64,000 bases of DNA from CAYQPF01 sp964419225 (GCA_964419225.1 CAYQPF010000008.1:1-64000), one strand, 5' to 3'. Shown: positions 19,601-27,406, counted from the stretch's first letter. Translations and numbers: made by a program. The notes: generated by a model not told the origin, from the letters alone.

Positions 19601-19695
19601 TGCTGTACGTTCTTCTTCAAAGGATGTGCAGGTACTGCGTAAATGATTGTGAGAAAAAAGATTGCCACGATTACTGTCGAAATACACTTCTTCAT
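16627..19695 (-). CDS. Secreted M6 family metalloprotease (immune-inhibitor-A-like) with sorting domain
   Basis: About 1022 residues with a signal peptide. The zinc motif HEFGH is near residues 246-250, followed by a possible third ligand region (LGLPTLFD), and by GVMGTGSWN, the Met-turn region typical of M6 peptidases. The mid region carries beta-propeller/FG-GAP-like repeats. The C-terminus is a FlgD-like/type IX-style sorting domain (IYPNPYNS, SGVYFAIF). A TTG at 19698 would add one residue, but the ATG at 19695 fits the AAGGAG site better. It heads the run M6-PorV-S8-unknown-greA-M18 with gaps of 8-17 nt or overlaps. Confidence 0.92.
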   Translation of the reverse strand: MKKCISTVIVAIFFLTIIYAVPAHPLKKNVQHKDRSQSSEVFKIDKNSRMQNLPDSTLVIRVEFSDTKFDLVPDYPDSIPHDKAYFERYMHHLKDYYMDASRGKFKVSSTVWDSVIVLSRPMGFYGDDDNSTERVAMFAEEIVELADAKGLDFSLYDSFIIFHAGAGQETDLFDRRLDEMWATFISRRDLQEGLDPNNDNFPGLPTNDGKYIKELVVCPETEWQSYYPEYEDISTLVFGMLGVLAHEFGHLLGLPTLFDTNSDNGSSAGIGDFGVMGTGSWNALGNVPPLPEAWSRCYLGWEEPVEINNSVTDLLLAHPQTKDPIIPTVYKINISEKEYFLIENREQNFTNSDVIGFDFPLLPDGEQDTYPSGAPKFNFMENSYKGCEWDFFCPGLGGPDNPIIADGSGLYIWHIDENIINATFTPTFDYNYVNGDANHKGVDLEEADQIQHMDTNYPDPYRRGSPFDAFRQGNNTYFGLAKNPEDSLRLSYPTAESYYGGIPVEIYNIGAIDTVMTFSVRFNWKLDSNQRGISPYPLAVENHDGVNNIFAFYPDGLIVNWENNNLSTSSRISPITKIWSKWEDVFFIPTYDEQYGAQLFLMNSDTKAPELKQTWAQADWISAPIAYKNRLIAAVRTSSADKIYIYNLSMQNGLYNLAVQDSIILVNNKIVANLVLDQTNDNDLSFMVQAPDSSYHVCKYDIPNHNLTTLEYSVNKTSAPLYLLQAVMQSGLPYSEYVIVTADKKLILLLGHMGMIPQFERDIPLKSISLPSCYDIDGNGYTEIIIGGENKLAVFDYSGRQINNRPVPILEDSVNVVGGAVGFTVDGKRFVLGTQSHNQLSKWSSDFKTESMYPTAYPDFIRNYPVLYNQNDTLMAYISTDNGYIYKNQLSSKGGNDVDLSNTYEYANLSRTGSYLFSQNTNIYQTSEIFVQDNCYIYPNPYNSINSSDLKVRLMVSRNCEVKIKIYNISGKMIYEQKEFCQKYLNEIFELNLIKKKLSSGVYFAIFEAEGKQIKNKFAVER

Positions 19696-19720
19696 CAAAT
19701 CTCCTTATTATTATGAAACA

Positions 19721-19758
19721 AATACCCTCTAATTCAATTTTGAATTAAGAGGGTATTT
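19721..19758 (-). terminator. Hairpin after the zinc-ribbon gene
   Basis: A long near-perfect palindrome: ATACCCTCT + AATTCAA pairs with TTGAATT + AAGAGGGTAT with one bulged base and a 2-nt apex. On the minus strand it is followed by a moderately T-rich tract (TTTGTTTC). It may end or attenuate transcription from 20020 before the M6 operon. Confidence 0.6.
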
Positions 19759-19790
19759 TAGGAGGGCGTATATTTGAGAAAACCAATATA

Positions 19791-19997
19791 TTAAATATTG
19801 CCGGACATGATATCTTTATCATTACATTTGCATATATTCCGAAACTCATATTTGGGAGCCCAGGTATCTGCTTTTGAATTCCTGCTAAGAATAAGTTTTA
19901 TCTTCTTCATCTCTGAATTACATACCGGACAGAACACCTTTCCTTCTGCACTTGTCTCATGTGCTAACTTTGCTGCAAAGCTTTTTCCTTTACCCAT
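19791..19997 (-). CDS. Small zinc-ribbon-like protein
   Basis: A 68-residue protein with FCPVCNSEM and ICKCNDKD, two Cys pairs (CPVC, CKC) that could bind one zinc ion. The N-terminus is basic (MGKGKSFAAKLAHET). A strong AAGGAGG site 6 nt upstream and a consensus promoter (20020-20048) support expression. Small proteins of this build are common in FCB and related genomes but have no known role that I can name. Its promoter may also read into the protease operon past the 19721 hairpin. Confidence 0.75.
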   Translation of the reverse strand: MGKGKSFAAKLAHETSAEGKVFCPVCNSEMKKIKLILSRNSKADTWAPKYEFRNICKCNDKDIMSGNI

Positions 19998-20019
19998 GAT
20001 TCCTCCTTATTTTGTAAAC

Positions 20020-20048
20020 AATAAAAATTTAAAGCGGATTTATGTCAA
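20020..20048 (-). promoter_or_regulatory. Sigma-70 promoter of the zinc-ribbon gene
   Basis: On the minus strand: TTGACA (20048-20043), a 17-bp spacer, and TTTATT (20025-20020), about 20 nt before the start codon. Confidence 0.65.
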
Positions 20049-20192
20049 GAAAATCTCATCCCCCTCACTCTATAACCTTTCCTATATCTAACTACTTCCC
20101 CCGATAAATGTTACAATCTAACTCTTCCTTTTTCACATATTCCTGCTTTTTTCTGAAAAAATTCCCGATTTACACTGTATTATCTTACGCCT

Positions 20193-20219
20193 GACATGTC
20201 CTACTTGTCCGACCCGTCA
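20193..20219. repeat. 9-bp tandem array, GACNNGTCC class
   Basis: Three 9-bp steps: GACATGTCC, TACTTGTCC, GACCCGTCA. The reverse-complement class occurs at 51052-51078. This begins a ~400-bp stretch (20193-20606) with no gene, made almost wholly of short-period arrays, interspersed with two copies of a TGCCTGCGGGTTT word (near 20359 and 20487). Confidence 0.65.
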
Positions 20220-20256
20220 GATCAATTTCCATCCTTAATCCTTCAATTCTCCTCTC

Positions 20257-20283
20257 GTCCATACAGTTCATATAGTCCAGTCC
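20257..20283. repeat. 9-bp tandem array, GTCCATNNA class
   Basis: Three 9-bp steps: GTCCATACA, GTTCATATA, GTCCAGTCC. Confidence 0.7.
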
Positions 20284-20313
20284 TTAATCCTCAGTTGCTT
20301 TTTCTTTCCCCAA

Positions 20314-20341
20314 CTGCCCCCTGCCTACTGCACACTGCCTA
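20314..20341. repeat. 7-bp tandem array, CTGCCTA class
   Basis: Four 7-bp units: CTGCCCC, CTGCCTA, CTGCACA, CTGCCTA. The same class is at 48810-48830 and, reversed, at 45710-45737 and 48299-48326. Confidence 0.75.
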
Positions 20342-20448
20342 CTTTCTCCTTAGTACTTGCCTGCGGGTTTTCTCTTTTCTCAGAACTATCAATTACCAAT
20401 TTTCCAATTGAATATAGTCTGCGAGTTTCAACAATTCCCCTTTCTCCC

Positions 20449-20483
20449 ATTAATGATTAATAATTGATAATTAATAATTAAAT
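20449..20483. repeat. 7-bp tandem array, ATTAATA class
   Basis: Five 7-bp units: ATTAATG, ATTAATA, ATTGATA, ATTAATA, ATTAAAT. Confidence 0.75.
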
Positions 20484-20547
20484 AACTGCCTGCGGGTTTA
20501 TCCCTTTCTACAATACCGCCACATTATTGCTTCAGATCTCGTAATTT

Positions 20548-20577
20548 GTCCGTGTTAGTCTGTGATAGTCCGTGTTC
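20548..20577. repeat. 10-bp tandem array, GTCCGTGTTA class
   Basis: Three 10-bp units: GTCCGTGTTA, GTCTGTGATA, GTCCGTGTTC. The same class is at 27633-27674. Confidence 0.7.
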
Positions 20578-20606
20578 CGAAAAACGTCTCTTTCTCAGCC
20601 TAATAC

Positions 20607-20634
20607 AAAAAAAAGGGTGCAATCTCTTGCACCC
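20607..20634 (-). terminator. Rho-independent terminator of the 1546-residue S8 protease
   Basis: On the minus strand: GGGTGCAA, GAGA loop (GNRA), TTGCACCC, then eight Ts. It lies just beyond the 7-bp array in the 3' UTR. Confidence 0.9.
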
Positions 20635-20638
20635 TAAT

Positions 20639-20694
20639 CTCTTCACTTGTTACACGTCACATGTCACATGTCACTTGTTACAAGTCACTCGTTA
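20639..20694 (-). repeat. 7-bp tandem array (TRACNNG) between stop codon and terminator
   Basis: Eight exact heptamers on the minus strand, including TAACGAG, TGACTTG, TAACAAG, TGACATG and TGACGTG. The first unit contains the protease stop codon TAA (20694-20692). Same class and same position relative to gene and terminator as 4353 and 6790. Confidence 0.85.
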
Positions 20695-23600
20695 CTTCAT
20701 CAGCAACATTTTCTTAATTTGTGTCTTTCCACCCGATGTTAATTTGGAGAAATAAACACCTGATGCTACTTTCTTATTGGAACTATTCTTGCCGTTCCAA
20801 ACGACTTTATGTCCACCCATCGGCATGGTTTCATTAAGCAGAGTCTTAACTTTCTGTCCTTTGATATTATAAATAGATAATTCAACTTTGCCTTCTGCAG
20901 GAATGCTGAAGGAAAGAGTTGTTTCAGGATTGAAAGGATTAGGATAATTCTGATTTAAGGTCATGATTGCTGCTGGTGGTACAACACCTAAATGTTCACC
21001 TGTCATGATTGACTTCAGAAGTGCCTGGGTATTTTCAGAATGCTGTTCCATTGATGGTGGGTTTAAATTACTCAACATCCCTTTTGCTTTTCCTGCAGAT
21101 TCCAGGTAAGTGTCACCAATGTCAATTACTGCATAACAGGAATCTTCATAAGTTGGATTGTTCATTAATATACTTTCATAGTAATTAATAGCTGAAGAGT
21201 AGTTTCCTGTATATCTGTGCATTCTTGCCTTAGTGTTGAGAAGTGCATTTTGAACTATTGGATTTGTATCTACAGCTAAACGGGCTTCAAGGTATGTGCC
21301 CATTTCTTCAAGATTGTCAGTGTTTTTATAACAATTAAGAAGAGCAGATGCAGAAATAACCTGTTCTATTTCGATAGTATCTTCAACACATGACTTAAAC
21401 AAAGGAATAGCTTCTGCATATTGTTTTTGCTCTAATGCCTGACAAGCCTGCTGGAAAACAGTCATGTTTTTAGCAAAAGGTAATGTGTTAATTGCACTAT
21501 CCCAAGGATCATATCTCATTAAAGTAACATTAGAGAACTTTGCTCTTAACCCTATTTCATCATTTGTTCCCCACCAGTTGTTTCTGCAGTTTATGTAAGG
21601 TACTCTACCGCCAAGGCCTATTTGAACATTGTAAGTACTATTGTCAGCAAAATTATTGTGATAATAATCCAGACCAGGAGAAGAAGAACTGATGTATAAC
21701 CCGCTTGTATTTGAACTCATTGTATTTGTGCCATTTCCAGAGGTGAGTCCAAACGCAGTAGTTGTGTTGTTATAGCAGGCACTGCCATAAGTATTGTTCA
21801 ACATTTTGTTAGCAAAAATTCTTACATCTGTATTATAGAGACTGATACCTATCCGATTATTAGTTAATAAATTATAACTGATTGTATTAGGTTCTCTACT
21901 CGCAATATACATACCAATATCAGCATTATTAATATCTGTATAAGAAACAGTTGCTTTTGCTCCACTGGCAACATTAATTCCTGTCCAGAAGCTCTTGGTT
22001 GTTGTTGGACACATACCTGTGAATTTGATTCTGTTACTGCTTGTCCCGGGAGCATTTATTATACCAGCCACATTGATTCCATAGTTGCCTGCTACTCTTA
22101 TTTCTACACCAGGTTTGATATTTATACGACTGGTTGCTGGAATCGTAATATTGCTTGTCATTATCGCATCATAACTCAGATCAAAAATTGTGGGTATTGT
22201 TGCAGGAATTGCTTGATAATATGACCCTGTGGCTCTGTTGTTGTTTTGAGACTGTGTCCATTCATCTGTATTTGACTTGGAAAGCGTATATACATATCCG
22301 TTGCCCGCTGCATCAACTATGAACAGATTTCTGGTATTTGTCCCTAAGGTACCTAAAGCAACATCCTGAATAGTTTCCCATATATTTAAACGCATGGGCA
22401 TCTGCTCATTCTGTGTTTGGTTATAAAAATAAACTCCACTATTTCTTACAGTAATAAAATACTGTTGAGTATCAGTTCCAATAGCTCCAATTGATTTTGG
22501 AACAAATCCTAAAAACAGATGAACTCCCCACATGGGATCATGATTATCTGTCATATACCTGATAAAATCACCATTCTCTTCATCCATGATGCGTTCGTAA
22601 ACAGTACTCATTATTTCAACTCCAGGATTATCGTCACAATTAGCTGCTAACAAATACGGAGTAGGCATAGAACCACCAAAAATAATCTCTGACTCACCAT
22701 ATGACCATATTTCCTGTGCTGTTGTTGTTGAATAATCATAACAATAGTCATGGTATATGGTTGTTGGATCATTGTCCGGTTGAATTATATGACTTCCACT
22801 AAAACCAAAGCCAACATAAATCCTGTTATAACCTAATACCTCTCCCTGTAAGTTTGGTTTTAAAAGAACAATATTCGTAATTTTTTTGTCATTTATTGTA
22901 ATACTGGTTGGAGGTGCAATTGATGTTGCAGTATTAGTTATTTGACCTGTTTGATTTGAATAATTGTAAGTATAATCAATTTTGTTCAAGTACAGGTAAT
23001 CTGTTGTTTCATTTTGAGTCATTAAAACACCTTTCTTCTTATCATCAGTATCTACTTTGCCAACTGATAACAAGCTAAAAGGTACTTGACTCGGAATACT
23101 CAGATTAAAGTAAGCATATGTATTTGATGGTGTTAAAGCATACATAAATAAAGTTGTACTGGCTGTGAGAGATGGTTTTCCGCATCCAATAATCTCAAGT
23201 CTGCCATCGTTATTCACATCTTCAACTGAAATGGAATGCACTGTTAATGCATTTGCCTGAGTGGTTAACAAATTACCATTATAATCCCAAATGTAAAGTC
23301 CAACATTATTCACAAATGCAATTATTTCTAACTTTGAGTCACCTGTAATATTTGCAAAAACAGGTTTACATGTTATTTGATTCTCTTGCCCTGTTTGAAT
23401 TTGTAGAAGAGTATTATTCTTATACAAATAAATTGACGAAAAATCGCTTAATGCGTTTGAAGCAAATGCCATATCATCTATTCCATTTAAATCAACATCA
23501 CCAACAGTGATCTTACTTGAAGGTAAACTGTTTGTACTAAAAACAGGAACGGCTGCTGCCGGGTAAACGGGGATTGTAAAAGTTGTTGTTGTTGTTGGGT

Positions 23601-25332
23601 ATCCAGGCACTGCAAGTGCTAAATCAAATGTTACTTCACATGGTGTTGTAACATTAAAATTTATGCTGAATGCTGAATTGCTTAGTTGAGTTGAATACTG
23701 TCCAATACTGGGCCATGTTATACTATTAGTGTCGATCAGCACATAGGGATTTGTACATGTAAGTGTTCCTGTTACAGTATTGTTTGTATTTATCCACCAG
23801 TTCTTCAAATCAATGGAAACCATTACTTCATGCTCTTCACATTCTACATATCCGGTACCATTACCCAAAATATCATCTACTACAACTGAGTTAATTCGAA
23901 GTGCCGGTTGTGTTATGATACTCTGATTTAACGCTTTTGCAAGGTTGAGTCTGCCTGCACCATAATTATTTGACGTAAGAGCAGTTCTTGATATGTCATC
24001 ACATGTGCCGATTAGTCTTTGCATGATTTGATCATTAGTCCAGGTCGGATATCTGCTTTTCATTACTCCCACAGCTCCTGCTACTAAAGGAGCAGACATT
24101 GAAGTTCCCATCATACGTCCATAATTATTGGATACTCCGGGATACATAGAAAACAGAATATCCTGAGGAGTGGTTGACAAAATTTTTGCATTTGTATCTC
24201 CACCGGGAGCTGTAATGCTAACTTGTGAACCTGTATTTGAATATGATGCTATCTGATCATTTGAATTTGAACTTGCTATGGGATAGACACCCAAAAAACA
24301 TGCCGGATATTTTGGTGATGAATCCAAACTGTTTCCGTTATTACCGGCGGAAGCAATAAATACAGGAGCTGGAGTCACTGTGTCTTCATTGATAGACGTG
24401 ATGATATCCTGAAAAGCCTGACTGTAAGAACCGCTACCAAAGCTCATGCTGATTACATTTGCTCCATACAAATCTGCAAACTCAATACCATGTAAGACCA
24501 ATGAAGTAAATGTTTCGGAATCTGCTCCACCTTCGTGAAATACTTTGATACTCATAATTTTGCAACCATTGTTCGGAGCATATCCGCCGGCAATGCCTGC
24601 AACGCCTGTTGAATTATTGATCATACCTGCCGCTATTCCGGCACAATGTGTTCCATGTCCCATATGATCCTGGGGAAGCATAATACTTTCATTTCCAACA
24701 TTCAAAAGTGCTTTAATTACATTGAAACCATAATATTCCTGCCCGTCAATAGTTTGATGCCAAATATTATTCACAAGATCAGGATGGGGTGTATTGGGAT
24801 ATAAAAAATTGCCATAATAAACTGTGCCTAAATCTACTCCACTGTCTAAAATTGCTATTATTTTGGATGGGCTGCCATAACAAGTGGGATTCTGTGCTGG
24901 TGGTAAGTTAACTAATAATTCATTAAATCCAGTTTTAGACATATTCCAGACTTCGTTTGCATAGGTATCATTTGTATTGATGGCATCCATTGTATAAATG
25001 AAATCCGGCTCGGCATAAACCATTTCTGTACTTTTTCCAAATTCCGTAACTATTGCATTTACACTTTCTGTTGTATCAAATTCTACAAAATAACGGTATT
25101 TGTTAGATTGTCCAGGATTTTGACTGAAATACCTTGTAATTTTACTAATTTTAAAATCTTGAGATATAGCGTTAAACCAAGCTTTATTTGTTGTGATAGG
25201 TGAAACAGGATTTGTTACAGTTATTGCTGATGTTGTTCTGATGATGGCTCTGCCTTTAGCAAAAGTCAAAGCCTGAAAACATACTATATTCGCCAATAGC
25301 ATCATTAGTGCTAAAAATAAGTGCTTTTTCAT
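20692..25332 (-). CDS. Secreted S8 protease with beta-helix, TPR-like and sorting domains
   Basis: The 1546-residue protein has a signal peptide, then an S8 domain with Asp163 (ILDSGVD), His226 (HGTHCAG), oxyanion Asn331 (SAGNNG) and Ser411 (GTSMSAP). It continues with an Ig-like segment, FG-GAP/VCBS-like repeats (~590-1060), a right-handed beta-helix/NosD-like stretch (~1120-1290; INNADIGMY, YNLLTNNRIGISLYN), a helical TPR-like region (~1310-1440), and a FlgD-like/type IX-style sorting domain (NYPNPFNPETT, SGVYFSKL, ending LLMK). Catalytic residues are complete. It is separated by 1 nt from the upstream secreted-protein gene, so the two are likely one operon driven from the leader promoter at 26683-26712. 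Confidence 0.93.
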   Translation of the reverse strand: MKKHLFLALMMLLANIVCFQALTFAKGRAIIRTTSAITVTNPVSPITTNKAWFNAISQDFKISKITRYFSQNPGQSNKYRYFVEFDTTESVNAIVTEFGKSTEMVYAEPDFIYTMDAINTNDTYANEVWNMSKTGFNELLVNLPPAQNPTCYGSPSKIIAILDSGVDLGTVYYGNFLYPNTPHPDLVNNIWHQTIDGQEYYGFNVIKALLNVGNESIMLPQDHMGHGTHCAGIAAGMINNSTGVAGIAGGYAPNNGCKIMSIKVFHEGGADSETFTSLVLHGIEFADLYGANVISMSFGSGSYSQAFQDIITSINEDTVTPAPVFIASAGNNGNSLDSSPKYPACFLGVYPIASSNSNDQIASYSNTGSQVSITAPGGDTNAKILSTTPQDILFSMYPGVSNNYGRMMGTSMSAPLVAGAVGVMKSRYPTWTNDQIMQRLIGTCDDISRTALTSNNYGAGRLNLAKALNQSIITQPALRINSVVVDDILGNGTGYVECEEHEVMVSIDLKNWWINTNNTVTGTLTCTNPYVLIDTNSITWPSIGQYSTQLSNSAFSINFNVTTPCEVTFDLALAVPGYPTTTTTFTIPVYPAAAVPVFSTNSLPSSKITVGDVDLNGIDDMAFASNALSDFSSIYLYKNNTLLQIQTGQENQITCKPVFANITGDSKLEIIAFVNNVGLYIWDYNGNLLTTQANALTVHSISVEDVNNDGRLEIIGCGKPSLTASTTLFMYALTPSNTYAYFNLSIPSQVPFSLLSVGKVDTDDKKKGVLMTQNETTDYLYLNKIDYTYNYSNQTGQITNTATSIAPPTSITINDKKITNIVLLKPNLQGEVLGYNRIYVGFGFSGSHIIQPDNDPTTIYHDYCYDYSTTTAQEIWSYGESEIIFGGSMPTPYLLAANCDDNPGVEIMSTVYERIMDEENGDFIRYMTDNHDPMWGVHLFLGFVPKSIGAIGTDTQQYFITVRNSGVYFYNQTQNEQMPMRLNIWETIQDVALGTLGTNTRNLFIVDAAGNGYVYTLSKSNTDEWTQSQNNNRATGSYYQAIPATIPTIFDLSYDAIMTSNITIPATSRINIKPGVEIRVAGNYGINVAGIINAPGTSSNRIKFTGMCPTTTKSFWTGINVASGAKATVSYTDINNADIGMYIASREPNTISYNLLTNNRIGISLYNTDVRIFANKMLNNTYGSACYNNTTTAFGLTSGNGTNTMSSNTSGLYISSSSPGLDYYHNNFADNSTYNVQIGLGGRVPYINCRNNWWGTNDEIGLRAKFSNVTLMRYDPWDSAINTLPFAKNMTVFQQACQALEQKQYAEAIPLFKSCVEDTIEIEQVISASALLNCYKNTDNLEEMGTYLEARLAVDTNPIVQNALLNTKARMHRYTGNYSSAINYYESILMNNPTYEDSCYAVIDIGDTYLESAGKAKGMLSNLNPPSMEQHSENTQALLKSIMTGEHLGVVPPAAIMTLNQNYPNPFNPETTLSFSIPAEGKVELSIYNIKGQKVKTLLNETMPMGGHKVVWNGKNSSNKKVASGVYFSKLTSGGKTQIKKMLLMK

Positions 25333-25333
25333 A

Positions 25334-26305
25334 TTACCTCATTAAGGTTATTTTTTTGATTATTTCTTTTTCTTTTGTTTTAACTTTCAGTAAATATATT
25401 CCTGAAGTTAAATTTTTACAATCTACCTTATATTCAAATTTACTTACTCTTTGAATATTGGCATTATTTACCCGTTGTCCCTTCATGTTGTATAATTGGA
25501 TTTCTTTTCCGGAATCTCCGGATGATTTGGAGAAAACTATGTTCCCTGCTTCCCGCAGTGGATTGGGGCTGATGGTGAAGTCTAATTCAGGTTCCTCTAC
25601 ATTATCTGCTGTACCTTGTTTTGCCTGCCAGGTGAGTAGAAGATAGGGAGATTCCGGGCTATATACAGAATTATGAGTCAATGTTTCATATATGTCAACA
25701 TAATCTGCTAATTCATCATCATCGGTATTTACAGGAAATCTAAGTCTGTATTGAGAAAAATTCCTGTTATTATCAAGATCTTCCTGATAGTTATTCAATA
25801 CTTCCAGACTCTTTCTGTGATAGGATAATGTATCAAAAATAGAGCCAATATTTTCTTGAAACGAAGTTCCGTTAAAATCAGTATAATCGAAAGTGTTTCC
25901 CATATTCACATGATCAACAATTAAGGGATAATCATAGACCAGATTCCCTGTTTCCCAGGTTGGCCATACATTGTTAGTGTCGTTTCCACATGAACCCCAT
26001 AAACAGATACTAAGTTTAGCAGATGTCAACTCAAACTCAGAACCATGATCTACTACAGGAAAAGACATGTATGCTCTTGAATAAGTCCATGTCCAATAAA
26101 TTGGGTTGTATGCATCTCCAATACTCCATATAGATCCAGAATGAGCTACTTGATAAAAGACTTGATAAGCATCAAAATCCATATAATAGACTATCATTCC
26201 GCTTAAATTATCAACACTTCTTAGAGTGTCTATGATTACTTCTTCTCGGGCTTGAATTATTGTTACTGCCATCAGCAAGATCATTATTAATACAGTTATT
26301 TTCAT
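25334..26305 (-). CDS. Secreted protein with sorting domain
   Basis: The 323-residue protein has signal peptide MKITVLIMILLMAVTIIQA and a beta-rich body of unknown type (lectin- or DNRLRE-like folds are possible but unproven), then a C-terminal FlgD-like/type IX-style sorting domain (ISPNPLREAG, NMKGQRV, SGIYLLKVK). The start is set by TTGGAGG 7 nt upstream. It is preceded by an unusual leader with two small ORFs (26344-26648) that has a twin before 48953-50404, and it is followed after 1 nt by the large S8 protease. Confidence 0.85.
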   Translation of the reverse strand: MKITVLIMILLMAVTIIQAREEVIIDTLRSVDNLSGMIVYYMDFDAYQVFYQVAHSGSIWSIGDAYNPIYWTWTYSRAYMSFPVVDHGSEFELTSAKLSICLWGSCGNDTNNVWPTWETGNLVYDYPLIVDHVNMGNTFDYTDFNGTSFQENIGSIFDTLSYHRKSLEVLNNYQEDLDNNRNFSQYRLRFPVNTDDDELADYVDIYETLTHNSVYSPESPYLLLTWQAKQGTADNVEEPELDFTISPNPLREAGNIVFSKSSGDSGKEIQLYNMKGQRVNNANIQRVSKFEYKVDCKNLTSGIYLLKVKTKEKEIIKKITLMR

Positions 26306-26343
26306 TTTTCCTCCAAATATTTTTATTTCAATTACTTACTTAC

Positions 26344-26367
26344 TTATCCATAATCAATCATTTTCAT
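26344..26367 (-). CDS. Mini-ORF of leader copy 1 (MKMIDYG)
   Basis: Seven codons plus TAA, with a strong AAGGAGG site. The start overlaps the stop of the leader ORF as ATGA. The twin at 48896-48919 encodes MIKIDYG in the same place. It ends 38 nt before the main gene start. Confidence 0.5.
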   Translation of the reverse strand: MKMIDYG

Positions 26368-26648
26368 GACAGCCTCCTTGGCAAGAAAAGAATTTTAAAA
26401 GATAACAGATAAAAGATAATAGATAATTTGAGTGTATTATATTCAATAAGAGTTTTATATTTGTTTGAGTGATTCGTATGTAGGCGTAATGTGCTGCAGT
26501 GTAAAAACTTAAATGTAAACGGGAAGGGGGAAGGTAAAGGAAACAGGATTGAGGAATTTGGATTGAGGATTAAGTAAGAGTTCCGGAATGTGGACAGAAT
26601 AATACTGCTCTCAGCAGATGGCATTACATAGCCACAATAATCCTTCAT
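26364..26648 (-). CDS. Leader ORF copy 1 (MKDYCGYVMPSAESSI family)
   Basis: A 94-codon ORF between a promoter and a secreted-protein gene. Its first 16 residues are identical to those of the ORF at 48696-48899, and both end with LFLPRR plus two residues. The three nucleotide differences inside the first 15 codons (CCA/CCT, TCT/TCA, GCT/GCA) are all synonymous, which points to translation. The middle is low-complexity and contains a TTATCTN heptamer array (26401-26428). A GGAG site precedes the ATG. I do not recognise the family. It may be a regulatory leader peptide rather than a stable protein. Confidence 0.55.
   Translation of the reverse strand: MKDYCGYVMPSAESSIILSTFRNSYLILNPNSSILFPLPSPFPFTFKFLHCSTLRLHTNHSNKYKTLIEYNTLKLSIIFYLLSFKILFLPRRLS
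26401..26428. repeat. 7-bp tandem array, GATAATA class
   Basis: Four heptamers GATAACA, GATAAAA, GATAATA, GATAATT inside the variable middle of leader ORF copy 1. The twin ORF has CTTATCT-type heptamers at the matching place. Confidence 0.7.
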
Positions 26649-26682
26649 ATACTTTGCTCCAAAATTCTTTTTCGATGATGCA

Positions 26683-26712
26683 ACATTGCCAAAGTTTAAT
26701 TTTATTAGTCAA
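26683..26712 (-). promoter_or_regulatory. Promoter of leader copy 1
   Basis: On the minus strand: TTGACT (26712-26707), an 18-bp spacer, and a weak -10 CAATGT (26688-26683), followed directly by the conserved TGCATCATCG block. Leader copy 2 has the same geometry with a better -10. The 82-bp conserved block is 26601-26682. Confidence 0.5.
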
Positions 26713-27208
26713 GTTAAATTATGGAAAATATTATTCATGTACATTTTAGTAATAGTTAAATGGCTATAGAATAAGTTTTTACAATATGAAAAAATTCTTG
26801 TAATTGCTTAAAAATGAATGGTGAATATAGTAAATGATAAAGTAGGATATTCATAAACATTGTAATACAATGAGTTAACTTATTATTTGTCTAATCATAT
26901 TGAACAGAAAGAAATGCATAAGTACAAAGTCTAAAATGCTTTAAGTCTTTATTTATCTGTATTATGCGATACTATCTTCTTTTTGTACTTTGCTAAAACA
27001 ATAGAAATGTAACCAGTACAAATAACAAAGTGAAAGTTGTAAACATTCAGGCATTAACATATAAAGTTGATTATCACTATTATTTGCTTTGATTTAGACA
27101 CAATTAATCACAAGTAAAATGATAAATCCCAGCTAGTTACCCATGAAAATTATCTGAAAACAGGCCAAAAGTTGAATATTTTGGCAGATTATTTGTAATT
27201 ACTCAGGT
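26713..27208. other. AT-rich gene-free stretch
   Basis: About 500 bases between the leader promoter and the 27209 repeat. I see no credible ORF, RNA gene or clear hairpin. It may hold upstream control sites for the leader promoter. Confidence 0.5.
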
Positions 27209-27248
27209 GAGATCTTTAGCTACAAGAAGCACAAAATTCCCCAAAAAG
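27209..27248. repeat. Dispersed direct repeat, copy 1
   Basis: A ~40-bp sequence starting GAGATCTTTAGC and ending in CCCCAAAAAG, repeated at 27368-27406 with one C/T change and one C deletion. Both hold the word ACAAGAAGCACAAAATTCCC. An inverted relative (TTGTGCTTTATGTACCTTTTGTGGC-like) lies at ~27290-27318. Confidence 0.75.
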
Positions 27249-27367
27249 TAGAAATAGTATTTGAGAATTTTCGAGATTTGTTCTTAATCTTGTGCTTTAT
27301 GTACCTTTTGTGGCAGTTAAGAAGAGTCTTACCACGAATTTTGCGAATTGAACCAATTAAGAGGGGA

Positions 27368-27406
27368 GAGATCTTTAGCCACAAGAAGCACAAAATTCCC
27401 AAAAAG
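27368..27406. repeat. Dispersed direct repeat, copy 2
   Basis: Second copy of the 27209-27248 element, 159 bp away in the same orientation. Purpose unknown. Confidence 0.75.

Noticed and set aside
20193..20606. Possible CRISPR array
   Set aside because: Units are 7-10 bp without spacers, and no cas gene is near.
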